A DNA stretch of 64,000 bases from the NCBI RefSeq assembly GCF_016892625.1, contig NZ_JAFEMW010000002.1, positions 62,001 through 126,000 on the forward strand. Direction: 5' to 3'. A program made the translations under genes and the position numbers. Positions 43,519 to 52,729 of this stretch are shown here, in pieces. The DNA is from Brevibacterium sp. RIT 803. GTDB taxonomy: Bacteria; Actinomycetota; Actinomycetes; Actinomycetales; Brevibacteriaceae. The notes under the pieces were generated by a model, which was given only the letters and a program-made list of their open reading frames with translations, did no database searches and was not told the origin of the DNA. Positions within the stretch are counted from its first letter, which is position 1. Every line of letters begins with the position of its first letter.

Positions 43519-43864
43519 GATTTCTCCCAGTCCGAAGACTCCGTCCACACCTCACGGATCTTCGGATCCTTGCATGGTCCAAGTCGGACCGAAACTTGTG
43601 GATGGCACTTCCAGCTCGCGCTCAGCGCGTAGGCCTTCGGTGCTGCCTCTTCTTGGTGTCGACCTGCGAGGTCGTACCCTCGACTCGGTGGAGGCACTTC
43701 TCCTGCTCGGTGTGAGAGCAAGTATCCGTCTGGCCATTATGTCACAGATCGACCGAAGTGCTCCGGTCGATCTCTGCTGTCTATGGTCTCCGTCACTTCC
43801 CGTCTATGACTATTCACGGTCGCCCCCGTTTGCCGCGCAGTGTCCGGGGAGGCATTCTTGGAGT
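43519..43864. other. 346-base rne leader with two hairpins
   Basis: No gene is supported here. Two hairpins stand out: GGATC-ttcg-GATCC (43556-43569) and AGATCGACCG/CGGTCGATCT (43746-43755 and 43764-43773). The region is the upstream side of rne on the minus strand and of the VKOR gene on the plus strand, so it holds both promoters. Long leaders of rne are often autoregulatory in other bacteria (known), which makes these structures interesting. Confidence 0.5.
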
Positions 43865-44515
43865 GTGAATACCGCAGATACTCTTCCTGACGACGATATC
43901 GACGTGGTGCCGCAGACCCGATCCTGGGTCCTGCGGCCGACCAGTCTCGGCGTCTTCCTCATCGTTGCGTCCGTCGTCGGCTACTTGGCGTCCTTCGCTC
44001 TTGCCGTCGAGAAGTACGAGAAGTTGGAGGACCCGAACGCGGTGCTCTCCTGCGACCTCAACCCGTTCTTCTCCTGCGGATCGGTGATGGAGTCTCCCGA
44101 GAGCCAGCTCTTCGGCTTTCCCAATCAGCTCCTGGGAATCGGCGCTTTCATATTCCCGCTGCTCCTCGGCGTGTTGCTCCTCGCCGGGACGAGGATCCCG
44201 AGGTGGATCATGGTGGGACTCAACATCGGCCTGGCCCTCGGCACCGTCCTCGTCATGTTCCTGTTCTACGTCTCGATCTACAAGATCGGCGTCGGCTGCC
44301 CCTGGTGCATGGTGGTGTGGACGATGACGATCCCGATGTTCGTCGCAGTCACGGCCCACAATGTTCTGGCCGGCAGTTTCGGCGCCCGAATCGCGCGGAA
44401 TCCGATGGCCAGAGTCCTCGCCAAGGAGAATGTGGCGATCTTCGTTCTGTGGTTGCTCGTCATCGCAGCATGCATCGTCGTTCAGTTCTGGAACTTCTTC
44501 TCGACCCTGTTCTGA
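43865..44515 (+). CDS. Vitamin K epoxide reductase family membrane protein
   Basis: The 216-residue protein has four or five membrane helices. The VKOR signatures are SCDLNPFFSCGSVMESPESQLFGFPNQLLG with a Cys pair near residues 60-70 and the catalytic CPWC near 145 (GVGCPWCMVVWT). Bacterial VKORs reoxidise DsbA-like proteins and so support disulfide formation in the cell envelope. GTG at 43865 is chosen because the homologous sequence begins there. No Dsb-like partner is adjacent. Confidence 0.9.
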   Translation: MNTADTLPDDDIDVVPQTRSWVLRPTSLGVFLIVASVVGYLASFALAVEKYEKLEDPNAVLSCDLNPFFSCGSVMESPESQLFGFPNQLLGIGAFIFPLLLGVLLLAGTRIPRWIMVGLNIGLALGTVLVMFLFYVSIYKIGVGCPWCMVVWTMTIPMFVAVTAHNVLAGSFGARIARNPMARVLAKENVAIFVLWLLVIAACIVVQFWNFFSTLF

Positions 44516-44549
44516 GCAAATCCTGAATTGTTCAGCACTGCCATGAAGT

Positions 44550-44608
44550 GACGCGGGTGCGCTGCTGCCGGTCCCTCCGAGGAAGGACTGCCGCAGGGCA
44601 CCCGCGTC
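44550..44608. terminator. Long hairpin between VKOR and ndk
   Basis: GACGCGGGTGC (44550-44560) and GCACCCGCGTC (44598-44608) pair perfectly over 11 bp, with a further GCTGC/GCAG pairing inside. It sits between convergent VKOR and ndk genes and probably terminates both. Confidence 0.6.
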
Positions 44609-44621
44609 TGTGTGCTGAGAT

Positions 44622-45038
44622 CTATTCGGCGGGGAACCAGATTCCGATCTCGCGTTCAGCCGATTCGACGGAATCGGATCCGTGCACGAGGTTCTTCTGG
44701 ACCTTCTCGCCCCAGTCGCGGCCAAGATCACCGCGAATGGTGCCCGGTGCCGCCGCTGTCGGGTCGGTTGCACCCGCCAGCGAACGGAATCCTGGGATCA
44801 CTCCCTGGCCGGAGGCGATGATCGACACGACCGGTCCTTCGGACATGAAGTCGACGAGGGGCTGGTAGAAGGGTTTGCCCTCGTGCTCGGCGTAGTGGGC
44901 GGAGAGTTCTTCCGCGGTCGCGGTGCGCAGCGACAGAGCATCGATGGCGTATCCCTTGGATTCGATCCGAGCGAGGATCTGACCCACGAGTCCTCGTGAG
45001 ACACCATCGGGTTTGATGAGGATGAGAGTGCGTTCCAT
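44622..45038 (-). CDS. ndk: Nucleoside diphosphate kinase
   Basis: The 138-residue enzyme equilibrates nucleoside di- and triphosphates. The catalytic His is 119 in NLVHGSDS. The N-terminus MERTLILIKPDGVSRGLVG and the segment GATDPTAAAPGTIRGDLG are typical. It lies downstream of the DUF4233, folC and ileS genes on the same strand, a widespread actinobacterial arrangement. AAGGA with a 5-nt spacing precedes the ATG. Confidence 0.97.
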   Translation of the reverse strand: MERTLILIKPDGVSRGLVGQILARIESKGYAIDALSLRTATAEELSAHYAEHEGKPFYQPLVDFMSEGPVVSIIASGQGVIPGFRSLAGATDPTAAAPGTIRGDLGRDWGEKVQKNLVHGSDSVESAEREIGIWFPAE

Positions 45039-45120
45039 TCCGGTCCTTTTCGTTTGTGCGATGATCGGCGGTCACAGTTTAACCGCCGTGGAGTTCATTG
45101 ATATCAACCGCCGAGGCGGT

Positions 45121-45486
45121 TCAGGCGCGTTCCGCCACTTCCCTGTCGATCCTCGCCGACCAGTACACCGACACCACCCAGAGAGCGATGAAGATCGCTG
45201 CGACGAAGAACATCGAGGTGACGAGGAATCCCGAAGCCAGCAGGGGGATCTGCACGACCCAGCCCAGTGCCACACCCGGTCGCTTCTGGCCGATCCGACG
45301 TGGCAGCAGCAAGACCGAGACGATGGCCAGGGCGGCAATCACGGACGCGCCAAGGAGCAGTTGTCCCAAGGTCAGAGATCCTGCTGCCTTCACCGCCAGG
45401 CCGTAGGCAGTGAGCACTGCGAAGTAGACGACGAAGAGCTCACAGATGAGGATCGAGCCGCACAGGACGGGAAACTTCGATTTCAT
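45121..45486 (-). CDS. DUF4233 family membrane protein
   Basis: The 121-residue protein has about four membrane helices, a Met-Lys-Ser-Lys start and an interior RRIGQKRPG loop. DUF4233 proteins are encoded with folC and ndk across actinobacteria, and their function is unknown. It follows folC by 4 nt. A palindrome AACCGCC-ga-GGCGGTT overlaps the stop region (45106-45121) and may form a weak terminator. Confidence 0.85.
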   Translation of the reverse strand: MKSKFPVLCGSILICELFVVYFAVLTAYGLAVKAAGSLTLGQLLLGASVIAALAIVSVLLLPRRIGQKRPGVALGWVVQIPLLASGFLVTSMFFVAAIFIALWVVSVYWSARIDREVAERA

Positions 45487-45490
45487 CGGC

Positions 45491-46879
45491 TCATTCCTCC
45501 TTGCCGAGCAGCAGACGGGCCTCTGCCACGGTGTGCAGAGAGCCTGTGACCACGATCCCCGGACTCGTCGCCCCGGAACTGTTGGCCAGGTCGATGGCCT
45601 TCATCAGGGCAGCGTTGAGGTCCGGCGTCTCGATCACGGAGTCCTCATCCACCCATTCGCGGACAGCCTCGCCGAGTTCGTGGGCATCGAGTGCACGAGA
45701 ATTCAGTGCCTGGCTGACGACGAACACATCGGCGCTGCGGTGAAGTTCCTCGAGCACGCCGAGGACGTCCTTGTCGGCGAACATCGCCAGAACCATCACC
45801 GTGTAGTCGAAGTCGAATGCCTCGGTGATGGTCTCGGCCAACACATGGGCAGCGTCGGGATTGTGCGCACCGTCGACGACCACCGCCGGCCCTGTCCGGA
45901 CAAGCTCGGCCCGGCCCGGTGACGTCACACGGGATAGGCCTTCGGCCACGGTGTCGAGGACCAGCGGCTTGTCCTCATCACTGAGAAACGCCTCCGCCGC
46001 GACCAGCGCAACGGCGGCATTGTGTGCCTGATGGATGCCGTGCAACGGCAGAAAGATGTCGGTGTAGACATCCCGGACTCCCTGCACGGTGATGAGCTGT
46101 CCATCGACAGCTCTTGTGCGGTCGAGAAGCCGGAAGCTGCGGTCCTCGGTCAGAACGGGAGTCTGCCGACGTTCCACCTCGGCGTCGAGAGCATCCTGCG
46201 CCTCTTCGACCTGTGCCGCGATGACAGCAACCGGATTCGGTGCTGGAGAAGGGTCGAGACTGCGATTGAGGATTCCCGCTTTGGTCGTGGCGATCTCGGT
46301 GAGCGTGTCACCGAGGAACTGCTGGTGGTCGAGGCCGATCTTCGTGAAGACACAGACCTGCGCATCGGCAACATTCGTCGAATCCCATTCGCCGCCCATT
46401 CCCACTTCGGTGACCACTACGTCGACGGGGGCGTCTGCGAACACTGCGAAGGCCAGGATCGTCAGCGCTTCGAAGAACGTCAGCTTGCCACGCCCTTCGG
46501 CGGCGAGCTCCGCGTCGACGAGGTCGAGCACCGGTGAAATCTCGTCGTGAATGCGGACGAAGGTCTCAGCAGCGACAGGGCCGCCGTCGATGGAGATCCG
46601 CTCGGTCACCGAATGCAGGTGCGGACTCGTGAAGCGGCCGACTCTCAAGTCGTGAGCGGACACGATCGAGTCGATCATGCGAGCGGTCGAGGTCTTGCCG
46701 TTCGTGCCGGTGACCGTGATGACCGGTGCTGCCTGATGAATGTCGCCGAGGAGCTCGCAGGCGCGGTGGGTCGCATCGAGACGGACCTCGATCTGAGTCT
46801 CCCCTGCTCGTGCCAGCAGTGCTGCATACACGCGGACGAGCTGGGACTGCGATTTATCGTCGCTCTCGTCCGTGCTCAT
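45491..46879 (-). CDS. folC: Dihydrofolate synthase/folylpolyglutamate synthase
   Basis: The 462-residue Mur ligase-like enzyme adds glutamate to dihydropteroate or folates. The ATP site [13 protein letters not shown] is near 57-70. Folate-synthase motifs are [15 protein letters not shown] near 103, [16 protein letters not shown] near 159 and [14 protein letters not shown] near 345. Length and motifs are standard. The ATG overlaps the ileS stop by 4 nt. Confidence 0.95.
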   Translation of the reverse strand: MSTDESDDKSQSQLVRVYAALLARAGETQIEVRLDATHRACELLGDIHQAAPVITVTGTNGKTSTARMIDSIVSAHDLRVGRFTSPHLHSVTERISIDGGPVAAETFVRIHDEISPVLDLVDAELAAEGRGKLTFFEALTILAFAVFADAPVDVVVTEVGMGGEWDSTNVADAQVCVFTKIGLDHQQFLGDTLTEIATTKAGILNRSLDPSPAPNPVAVIAAQVEEAQDALDAEVERRQTPVLTEDRSFRLLDRTRAVDGQLITVQGVRDVYTDIFLPLHGIHQAHNAAVALVAAEAFLSDEDKPLVLDTVAEGLSRVTSPGRAELVRTGPAVVVDGAHNPDAAHVLAETITEAFDFDYTVMVLAMFADKDVLGVLEELHRSADVFVVSQALNSRALDAHELGEAVREWVDEDSVIETPDLNAALMKAIDLANSSGATSPGIVVTGSLHTVAEARLLLGKEE

Positions 46880-49800
46880 GCTCGGCTCACAGCGAGGCGA
46901 GTTCCCGCAGGCAGCTCTTCAGGGGTGAAGACCTGTTCGGCACCATCGACTTCTGCGAAGTCGAGTGAGGTGGCCAGCGTCTCACCGGCGATGAGGTCCT
47001 GATGGGCGCTCAGCGCTGCCGCCAGGTCCGTCTCCGCGTCGATGACGACAGCGATCCGATCGGAGATGTGCAGGTCCAGCTGTTTGCGGATTCCCTGGAT
47101 GGCGCGGACCGCGTCACGAGCGACGCCTTCGGCCTCGAGCTCAGGGGTGACGCGTGTGTCGAGCGCCAGGAAGCCGGAGTCGAGCGCAGCCAGCTCCATC
47201 CCCTCCGTGCCCGATTCGGCCACCGATTCCACGGTGTATTCGCCATCGACCAGGTCGATTCCACCGCTGGTGACAGTGCCGTCGTCGGCGACCGACCAAT
47301 CGCCGGTCTTCGAGGCCTTGATCACCTGCTGCACCTGCTTGCCCAGCCTCGGCCCTGCGGCGCGGGCGTTGATCACAAGACTCTGGGATAGGGAGAATCC
47401 TGCCGCTTCTGCCTCAGCGACGTCGAGCACCTCGACCTCGCGGACGTTGAGCTCATCGGAGATGATGTCGGTGAACTCGCTGCCCAGGTCGGTGTCGTCA
47501 GCAACGGTGAGCTTGGCCAGAGGCAGGCGCACCCGCAGCTTGTTGGCCTTGCGTACAGACGAGGCCGTTGAGCAGATGTCTCGGGTCAGATCCATCGCGG
47601 ACACGAGCTGATCGTCGGCGGGGAACAGACCCGCGTCCGGGTAGTCGGCCAGGTGGACCGACCGTTCGCCGGTGAGTCCACGGTAGATCTCTTCGACGGT
47701 GAATGGCAGCAGCGGTGCTGCGACTCGGCAGAAGGCTTCGAGGCAGGTGTAGAACACGTCGAATGACTCGTGGGTCGCCTCGGTGCCGTCCCAGAAACGG
47801 CGACGGGAACGACGCACGTACCAGTTGGTGAGCATGTCGAGGTAACTGCGCACGAGTTCGCAGGCCGCCCAGATGTCGAGGCCTTCCATGGCGTCCGCGA
47901 ACTCTGTGATCAGGTCGTGAGTCTTCGCCAGCAGATACCGGTCAAGGACCTGGCTCGAATCATAGCGGGATTCGGCCCGGTATCCGGCCTTCTCTCCGTC
48001 TGCCCCGTCTGCGGTGTTGGAGTACGTGGCGAAGAACTGCCAGGTGTTCCAGAGTGGGAGAACAACCTGTCGCACTCCATCGCGGATACCCTGCTCGGTC
48101 ACGACAAGGTTGCCGCCTCGCAGGATGGACGAGGCCATGAGGAACCAGCGCATCGCATCGGAGCCGTCGCGATCGAAGACCTCGTTGACATCGGGATAGT
48201 TACGCAGCGATTTCGACATCTTCGCTCCGTCGGAGCCCAAGACGATGCCGTGGGAGATGCAGTTGGTGAAGGCAGGGCGATCGAAGATCGCTGTCGAGAG
48301 CACGTGCAGGAGATAGAACCACCCGCGCGTCTGTCCGACATACTCCACGATGAAATCGGCAGGGAAGTGATTGTCGAACCACTCGGAGTTCTCGAACGGG
48401 TAGTGGACCTGTGCGTAGCTCATGGACCCCGAGTCGAACCAGACGTCGAAGATCTCAGGGATGCGGCGCATCATCGACTGGCCGGTCGGATCATCAGGGT
48501 TGGGACGTACCAAGTCGTCAACCCAAGGGCGGTGGAGGTCGACTTCACCTTGGTCGTTGACCGGCAGGCGACCGAAATCGGCCTCGATGTCGGCCAGGGA
48601 TCCGTACACATCGGTGCGCGGATACGAGGGGTCGTCAGAGGTCCATACAGGGATCGGCGAACCCCAGAAGCGGTTGCGCGAGATCGACCAGTCGCGTGCG
48701 TTCTCCAGCCATTTGCCGAACTGTCCGTGCTTGACGTTGTCGGGCACCCAGTTGATCTGCTCGTTGAGTTCGACCATCCGGTCCTTGAACTCGGTCACCC
48801 GGACGAACCAGGAGGACACTGCGCGGTAGATCAGCGGATTGCGGCAGCGCCAGCAGTGTGGGTAGGAGTGCTCGTAGGATTCGTGCCGGATCAGCAGTGC
48901 TGAACGACCAGCCATCGGACCAGTGCCATTGCGCAGGTCCTTGATGATGCCCTTGTTGGCGTCGAAGACCTGCTGTCCCGCGTAGTCGGCGACAGTGGAG
49001 TCGAAACAGCCTGCGTCGTCGACGGGACGCACAGCGGTGATGCCATAGGAATCGGTGAGGTCTTTGTCCTCTTCACCGAAAGCCGGAGATTGGTGGACGA
49101 TTCCGGTGCCTTCGTCCGTGGTGACGAACTCGGCTTCGAGGATGGTGTGCATCCGTTCACCGAACTCCTCTTGGCGGCCTTCGAAGTACGGGAAGGGAGG
49201 CTCGTACTCACGGCCGAGAAGCTCACTGCCGGAGAATGTGCGCAGCACCTCGGGGTTGTCCCCGAGCTCACGGGAGTATGAGCGAAGACGCGCCTCGGCG
49301 AGGATGAGCGTCTTCCCCTGCAGCTCTTGTGCACCGTCTTCGCCGGCGACGACGGCAACCAGCGGGATCTCGGGATTGACCGCGACAGCTTGGTTGGACG
49401 GAACAGTCCACGGCGTCGTCGTCCAGATCAGGACCCATTCGTCGGAGTCCTTGAGCTTGTATCCGATGGTCACGGCCGGGTCCTGGCGCGACTTGTAGAC
49501 ATCGTCGTCCATCCGCAGTTCGTGGTTCGACAGCGGAGTCTGGTCTTTCCAGCAGTAGGGCAGAACCCGGTAGCCTTCGTAGACGAGCCCCTTGTCCCAG
49601 AGCTGTTTGAACGCCCAGATCACGCTTTCCATGTATTCGACGTTGAGCGTCTTGTAGTCGTTGTCGAAATCGACCCACCGGCCCTGGCGGGTGACGTACT
49701 CTTCCCATTCCTTCGTGTACTTCAGGACGGAGGAACGGCAGGCGTCGTTGAAGGCGGCCAAGCCCATGCCGCTGATCTCCGACTTGTCGGTGATGCCCAG

Positions 49801-50142
49801 CTGACGTTCGGCCTCAAGCTCCGCGGGAAGACCGTGGGTATCCCAGCCGAAACGGCGATCCACCTTCTTGCCGCGCATCGTCTGGAAGCGTGGAACGACG
49901 TCCTTGACGTACCCGGTCAGGAGGTGACCGTAGTGGGGCAGTCCGTTGGCGAAGGGAGGGCCGTCGTAGAAGACGAACTCGTTCTCACCGTTTTCGCCGG
50001 GATCGCGCTGGTCGATCGAGGCCTGGAACGTATCGTCCTGTCTCCAGTAGCCGAGCACTGCGTCTTCGATGGCGGGGAAATCCGGCGAGGCACTGAGGCC
50101 GAAGGCAGAGGTCGATACCTTGGGATACAACGGTTGCGTCAT
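46876..50142 (-). CDS. ileS: Isoleucyl-tRNA synthetase, long (IleS2-like) form
   Basis: The 1088-residue class I synthetase charges tRNA-Ile. The HIGH-like motif is GLPHYGH (67-73), and the KMSKS-like motif is [10 protein letters not shown] near 640. An editing domain lies between them and an anticodon-binding domain after. Length and motifs suggest the IleS2 type, many of which resist mupirocin. An actinobacterial T-box leader precedes it, so expression depends on tRNA-Ile charging. The position of ileS next to folC is where many relatives carry valS. Confidence 0.96.
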   Translation of the reverse strand: MTQPLYPKVSTSAFGLSASPDFPAIEDAVLGYWRQDDTFQASIDQRDPGENGENEFVFYDGPPFANGLPHYGHLLTGYVKDVVPRFQTMRGKKVDRRFGWDTHGLPAELEAERQLGITDKSEISGMGLAAFNDACRSSVLKYTKEWEEYVTRQGRWVDFDNDYKTLNVEYMESVIWAFKQLWDKGLVYEGYRVLPYCWKDQTPLSNHELRMDDDVYKSRQDPAVTIGYKLKDSDEWVLIWTTTPWTVPSNQAVAVNPEIPLVAVVAGEDGAQELQGKTLILAEARLRSYSRELGDNPEVLRTFSGSELLGREYEPPFPYFEGRQEEFGERMHTILEAEFVTTDEGTGIVHQSPAFGEEDKDLTDSYGITAVRPVDDAGCFDSTVADYAGQQVFDANKGIIKDLRNGTGPMAGRSALLIRHESYEHSYPHCWRCRNPLIYRAVSSWFVRVTEFKDRMVELNEQINWVPDNVKHGQFGKWLENARDWSISRNRFWGSPIPVWTSDDPSYPRTDVYGSLADIEADFGRLPVNDQGEVDLHRPWVDDLVRPNPDDPTGQSMMRRIPEIFDVWFDSGSMSYAQVHYPFENSEWFDNHFPADFIVEYVGQTRGWFYLLHVLSTAIFDRPAFTNCISHGIVLGSDGAKMSKSLRNYPDVNEVFDRDGSDAMRWFLMASSILRGGNLVVTEQGIRDGVRQVVLPLWNTWQFFATYSNTADGADGEKAGYRAESRYDSSQVLDRYLLAKTHDLITEFADAMEGLDIWAACELVRSYLDMLTNWYVRRSRRRFWDGTEATHESFDVFYTCLEAFCRVAAPLLPFTVEEIYRGLTGERSVHLADYPDAGLFPADDQLVSAMDLTRDICSTASSVRKANKLRVRLPLAKLTVADDTDLGSEFTDIISDELNVREVEVLDVAEAEAAGFSLSQSLVINARAAGPRLGKQVQQVIKASKTGDWSVADDGTVTSGGIDLVDGEYTVESVAESGTEGMELAALDSGFLALDTRVTPELEAEGVARDAVRAIQGIRKQLDLHISDRIAVVIDAETDLAAALSAHQDLIAGETLATSLDFAEVDGAEQVFTPEELPAGTRLAVSRA

Positions 50143-50300
50143 GAGCGTCCTTTTTCAGTCACTGCGGTCACTGTCACGAGGACGACAAGTCTGCCGCGGT
50201 ACCACCTCGCTTATCCGTCTTCAACGACTGTCGGATGAGACAGACGATCAGCGGATCGCTCATAGCCGGAGTGATGACGGGTCCAACCGTCCGGTTCTAC
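50143..50300 (-). ncRNA. T-box leader of ileS (ultrashort Stem I, translational type)
   Basis: Read on the minus strand: a small Stem I of CCGG/CCGG and CGG/CCG (50266-50294) exposes an internal loop containing ATC (50273-50275), the isoleucine codon, followed by A. Downstream is the T-box core GGTGGTACCGCGG (50194-50206), which would pair with the tRNA acceptor. CGTCCT (50179-50184) is complementary to AGGACG (50146-50151), which includes the ileS ribosome-binding site, giving SD sequestration when tRNA is charged. This is the actinobacterial short T-box design (known family). Exact 5' end is unclear. Confidence 0.85.
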
Positions 50301-50405
50301 TGGATGCCTTCTGCCGTGCCGAAGCCGTCGGTACGGGACGAACGCATCGTTCTTCCGGATGCTCCCCGGTGATGGCCGGATCGCTGCCCCCCAATCGTAT
50401 ACCTT

Positions 50406-50465
50406 GGCCCGGTGTGTCGACCACCCGGCCCGCTGTATCGACCATCTGGCTGGGTGCAGCCGCCC
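50406..50465. repeat. 21-bp tandem repeat, two copies plus a partial third
   Basis: Unit 1 spans 50406-50426, unit 2 spans 50427-50447 (17 of 21 positions match), and a shorter degenerate unit begins at 50448. The repeat starts GGCCCG in both full units. It lies just past the SDR stop and upstream of the T-box, where the ileS promoter should be (TATACGAT near 50393-50400 on the minus strand). Confidence 0.7.
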
Positions 50466-50476
50466 GGCATCCGAGC

Positions 50477-51232
50477 TCAGAGGCCCTGGTTGCGTGCCAC
50501 TTTGTGCTGTGCGGCCTGTGCAATCGGTCTGATCACCATCAGGTCGACATTGAAATGGTGCGGTCGGGTCAGCGAGTAGACGACGGCATCGGCGACGTCC
50601 TCTGCGGTGAGGGGGTTCTCCACTCCTTCGTAGACCTTGTCGGCTGTGTCCTGACTGCCGCCGACTCGTTTCAGTGTGAATTCATCGGTGGCGACCATCC
50701 CGGGTGCGATTTCGATCACACGGACGGGTTCGCCAGCAAGCTCGAGTCGCAGCGTCGCGGCGATCGAATGTGTGCCGTGCTTGGCCGCGACGTAACCGCC
50801 CCCGCCTTCATAGGCCTGGTGTCCGGCGGTCGAAGACATGACGACGATGTCTCCACGCCCGGATTCGATCAGTGCGGGCAGGAATGACTTGACGACTCGG
50901 AGGACTCCGAGGACATTGATATCGAACATGTCACGCCAACCGTCGACCGAGGCCTCGGCGACGGTGTCGGTGCCGTACGCGGCCCCCGCGTTGGCGACCA
51001 GAGAGTGCACCGGTCCCCCGGCCAGCACCTCGGCGTTGAGCGCCGCGACGGCAGCATCATCGGTAAGATCAGCTACCACGTAGCTGGCGCCGGTCTCCTC
51101 GCACAGCGCCGCCAGCTTCTCCTCTCGCCGTGCCACGGCAACGACGTCCCAGCCCTGCTCGCGCAGCCGGCGAACCGTAGCGGCGCCGATTCCCGAACTT
51201 GCACCTGTCACGACTGCTCTGAGTGTTTCCAT
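50477..51232 (-). CDS. Short-chain dehydrogenase/reductase
   Basis: The 251-residue SDR has TGASSGIGAATVRRL for cofactor binding, VANAGAAYG, and the catalytic Ser-Tyr-Lys set in STAGH and YVAAK near residues 135 and 150. The C-terminal part resembles YdfG-type (serine/3-hydroxypropionate) classical SDRs. The exact substrate is unknown. The start has GGAGAGG 7 nt upstream. It is flanked on both sides by 21-bp repeats. Confidence 0.9.
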   Translation of the reverse strand: METLRAVVTGASSGIGAATVRRLREQGWDVVAVARREEKLAALCEETGASYVVADLTDDAAVAALNAEVLAGGPVHSLVANAGAAYGTDTVAEASVDGWRDMFDINVLGVLRVVKSFLPALIESGRGDIVVMSSTAGHQAYEGGGGYVAAKHGTHSIAATLRLELAGEPVRVIEIAPGMVATDEFTLKRVGGSQDTADKVYEGVENPLTAEDVADAVVYSLTRPHHFNVDLMVIRPIAQAAQHKVARNQGL

Positions 51233-51282
51233 CGCTGTACCTCTCCGTACTTCTTCGTAGTTGTTCGTGGCTCCAGGCCCTG

Positions 51283-51375
51283 ATCTGGGCCTAGGCTCAT
51301 CGCATCTGGACCTGGGCGCACCGCGTCCGGACCTTGGCATGTCACATCGGCATCTGGGTGTGTTGCGTCCGGTGG
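51283..51375. repeat. Degenerate 21-bp tandem repeats upstream of the SDR gene
   Basis: Two adjacent 21-bp units (51283-51303 and 51304-51324) start ATCTGG and end CGC, followed by shorter variants opening GTCCGG, ATCTGG and GTCCGG up to about 51375. They lie between the SDR start and the acyltransferase stop, outside coding sequence. Confidence 0.55.
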
Positions 51376-51444
51376 AGGACACAATCATCGGGGACACCGA
51401 TCAGTCTACGGAGTTTCATCGCCGTCGGGCAGATCCAGTCGAAG

Positions 51445-52575
51445 CTAAGCGCTCGCGGTGTCCGAGTCGGCCTTCCTCGCTCGACTCGGCCGCGGGTTCG
51501 GCTTCGAGTGTGGATTGCGCGGACCCCCTTCGCCGAAGACGGCGCGCACGCCGGGGATCTTGACCGCCAGCCAAGTGATGACGGCGCAGATGACCGTGTA
51601 GACGATCGGCATTGCGATGGCATGGAGGAGAACACCAGGGACCGTCGTCGGCAGGCCCATCACATTGCGCAAGGGGTAGAGCACGAGGGGATGGAGCAAA
51701 AACACCCCGAAGGAATAAGGGTAGAACCAGTGCAGCAGTCGGAACCCGCTGTTCATGTGATGGTGCAGCAGGAGGTAGGCGGCAGAAGAAGCGAGGACGA
51801 CCCCCGGTGAGAGGTACTCATAGGGGAAGACCCACGGCTTCTCTCCCGGGCCGAGCCCCGCCCACACAATGGTCATCGCGATGGCACCGGCAAGCGTCAG
51901 CCATGCCAACACCACACCACGGGAGGAGAGCACCACGTCCCGCAGCACCCATCCGAGAATGTAGAAACCGGCCATCGGAAGGAAACGTGTGGCGATATTG
52001 GCCTCACCCACATCGAAGACGATGCTCGCCCACTGGTCGAGCATGCCGATGCCCAGAAAGATCAGACCTGTCCCCCATTGCAGTCGCCGCGAACCGTGAA
52101 CGCTGAGCAGCCGGAAGAACGGGGTCAGAAGCGTCAGACCGGCGAGCACGTAGAGGAAATAGAGCTGCACGAACGGAGAACCCGTCAGGATCGCGATTCC
52201 CGGGTTCCATCCGTCGTCTGTCGGGAGCAGATAGAAGCGCCTGAAGACGACGTAGACGGCCGTCCAGAACACGAGAGGGATTCCGATTCTCCAGACGCGC
52301 TTGCTGAGGAATCTCCGTGGTTTGTTCCCGCGGGCTGGGTCCAGCGCCAGCGCCCCAGAGATCATGATGAACACCGGAACCGACCACCGAGCAGCGGAGT
52401 CGAAGCCGTTGGCGACCCACCAGTCGGGGCCCATAGTCGCGTAGTTCTCTTCGACGACAGTTCCCAGCGAATGGATGGCGACGACTGCCACGATCGCGAT
52501 CGCCCGGGCTGGATTCATCCACGCGGTCGACGTAGGCGGCAGGTTCTCTGATCGGATTCTGTCCAAGGGCGCCAT
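51445..52575 (-). CDS. Acyltransferase 3 family membrane protein
   Basis: The 376-residue protein has about ten membrane helices. The acyltransferase-3 signature is visible: the N-terminal WMNPARAIAIVAVVAIHSLGTVV with the catalytic His, and SVPVFIMISGALALDP near residue 60-80. Such enzymes O-acetylate or otherwise acylate cell-surface polysaccharides or lipids. The polar tail is Arg/Pro-rich. No partner gene was found close by, but a glycosyltransferase lies elsewhere in the window. Confidence 0.9.
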   Translation of the reverse strand: MAPLDRIRSENLPPTSTAWMNPARAIAIVAVVAIHSLGTVVEENYATMGPDWWVANGFDSAARWSVPVFIMISGALALDPARGNKPRRFLSKRVWRIGIPLVFWTAVYVVFRRFYLLPTDDGWNPGIAILTGSPFVQLYFLYVLAGLTLLTPFFRLLSVHGSRRLQWGTGLIFLGIGMLDQWASIVFDVGEANIATRFLPMAGFYILGWVLRDVVLSSRGVVLAWLTLAGAIAMTIVWAGLGPGEKPWVFPYEYLSPGVVLASSAAYLLLHHHMNSGFRLLHWFYPYSFGVFLLHPLVLYPLRNVMGLPTTVPGVLLHAIAMPIVYTVICAVITWLAVKIPGVRAVFGEGGPRNPHSKPNPRPSRARKADSDTASA

Positions 52576-52729
52576 GGTCCAATATTCTCATCTTCGTTCG
52601 CAGACGCATCTCACGCTCCACTCAGCGTGTGTCTCTGGCAGCGTGTGTCACTGGCTCTAACCGCTGAAGTCCGCTCACGCCCGATCATCGGTTTGGCCCC
52701 AGGCCGCCCGGGTGAGAAAATCAACAATT

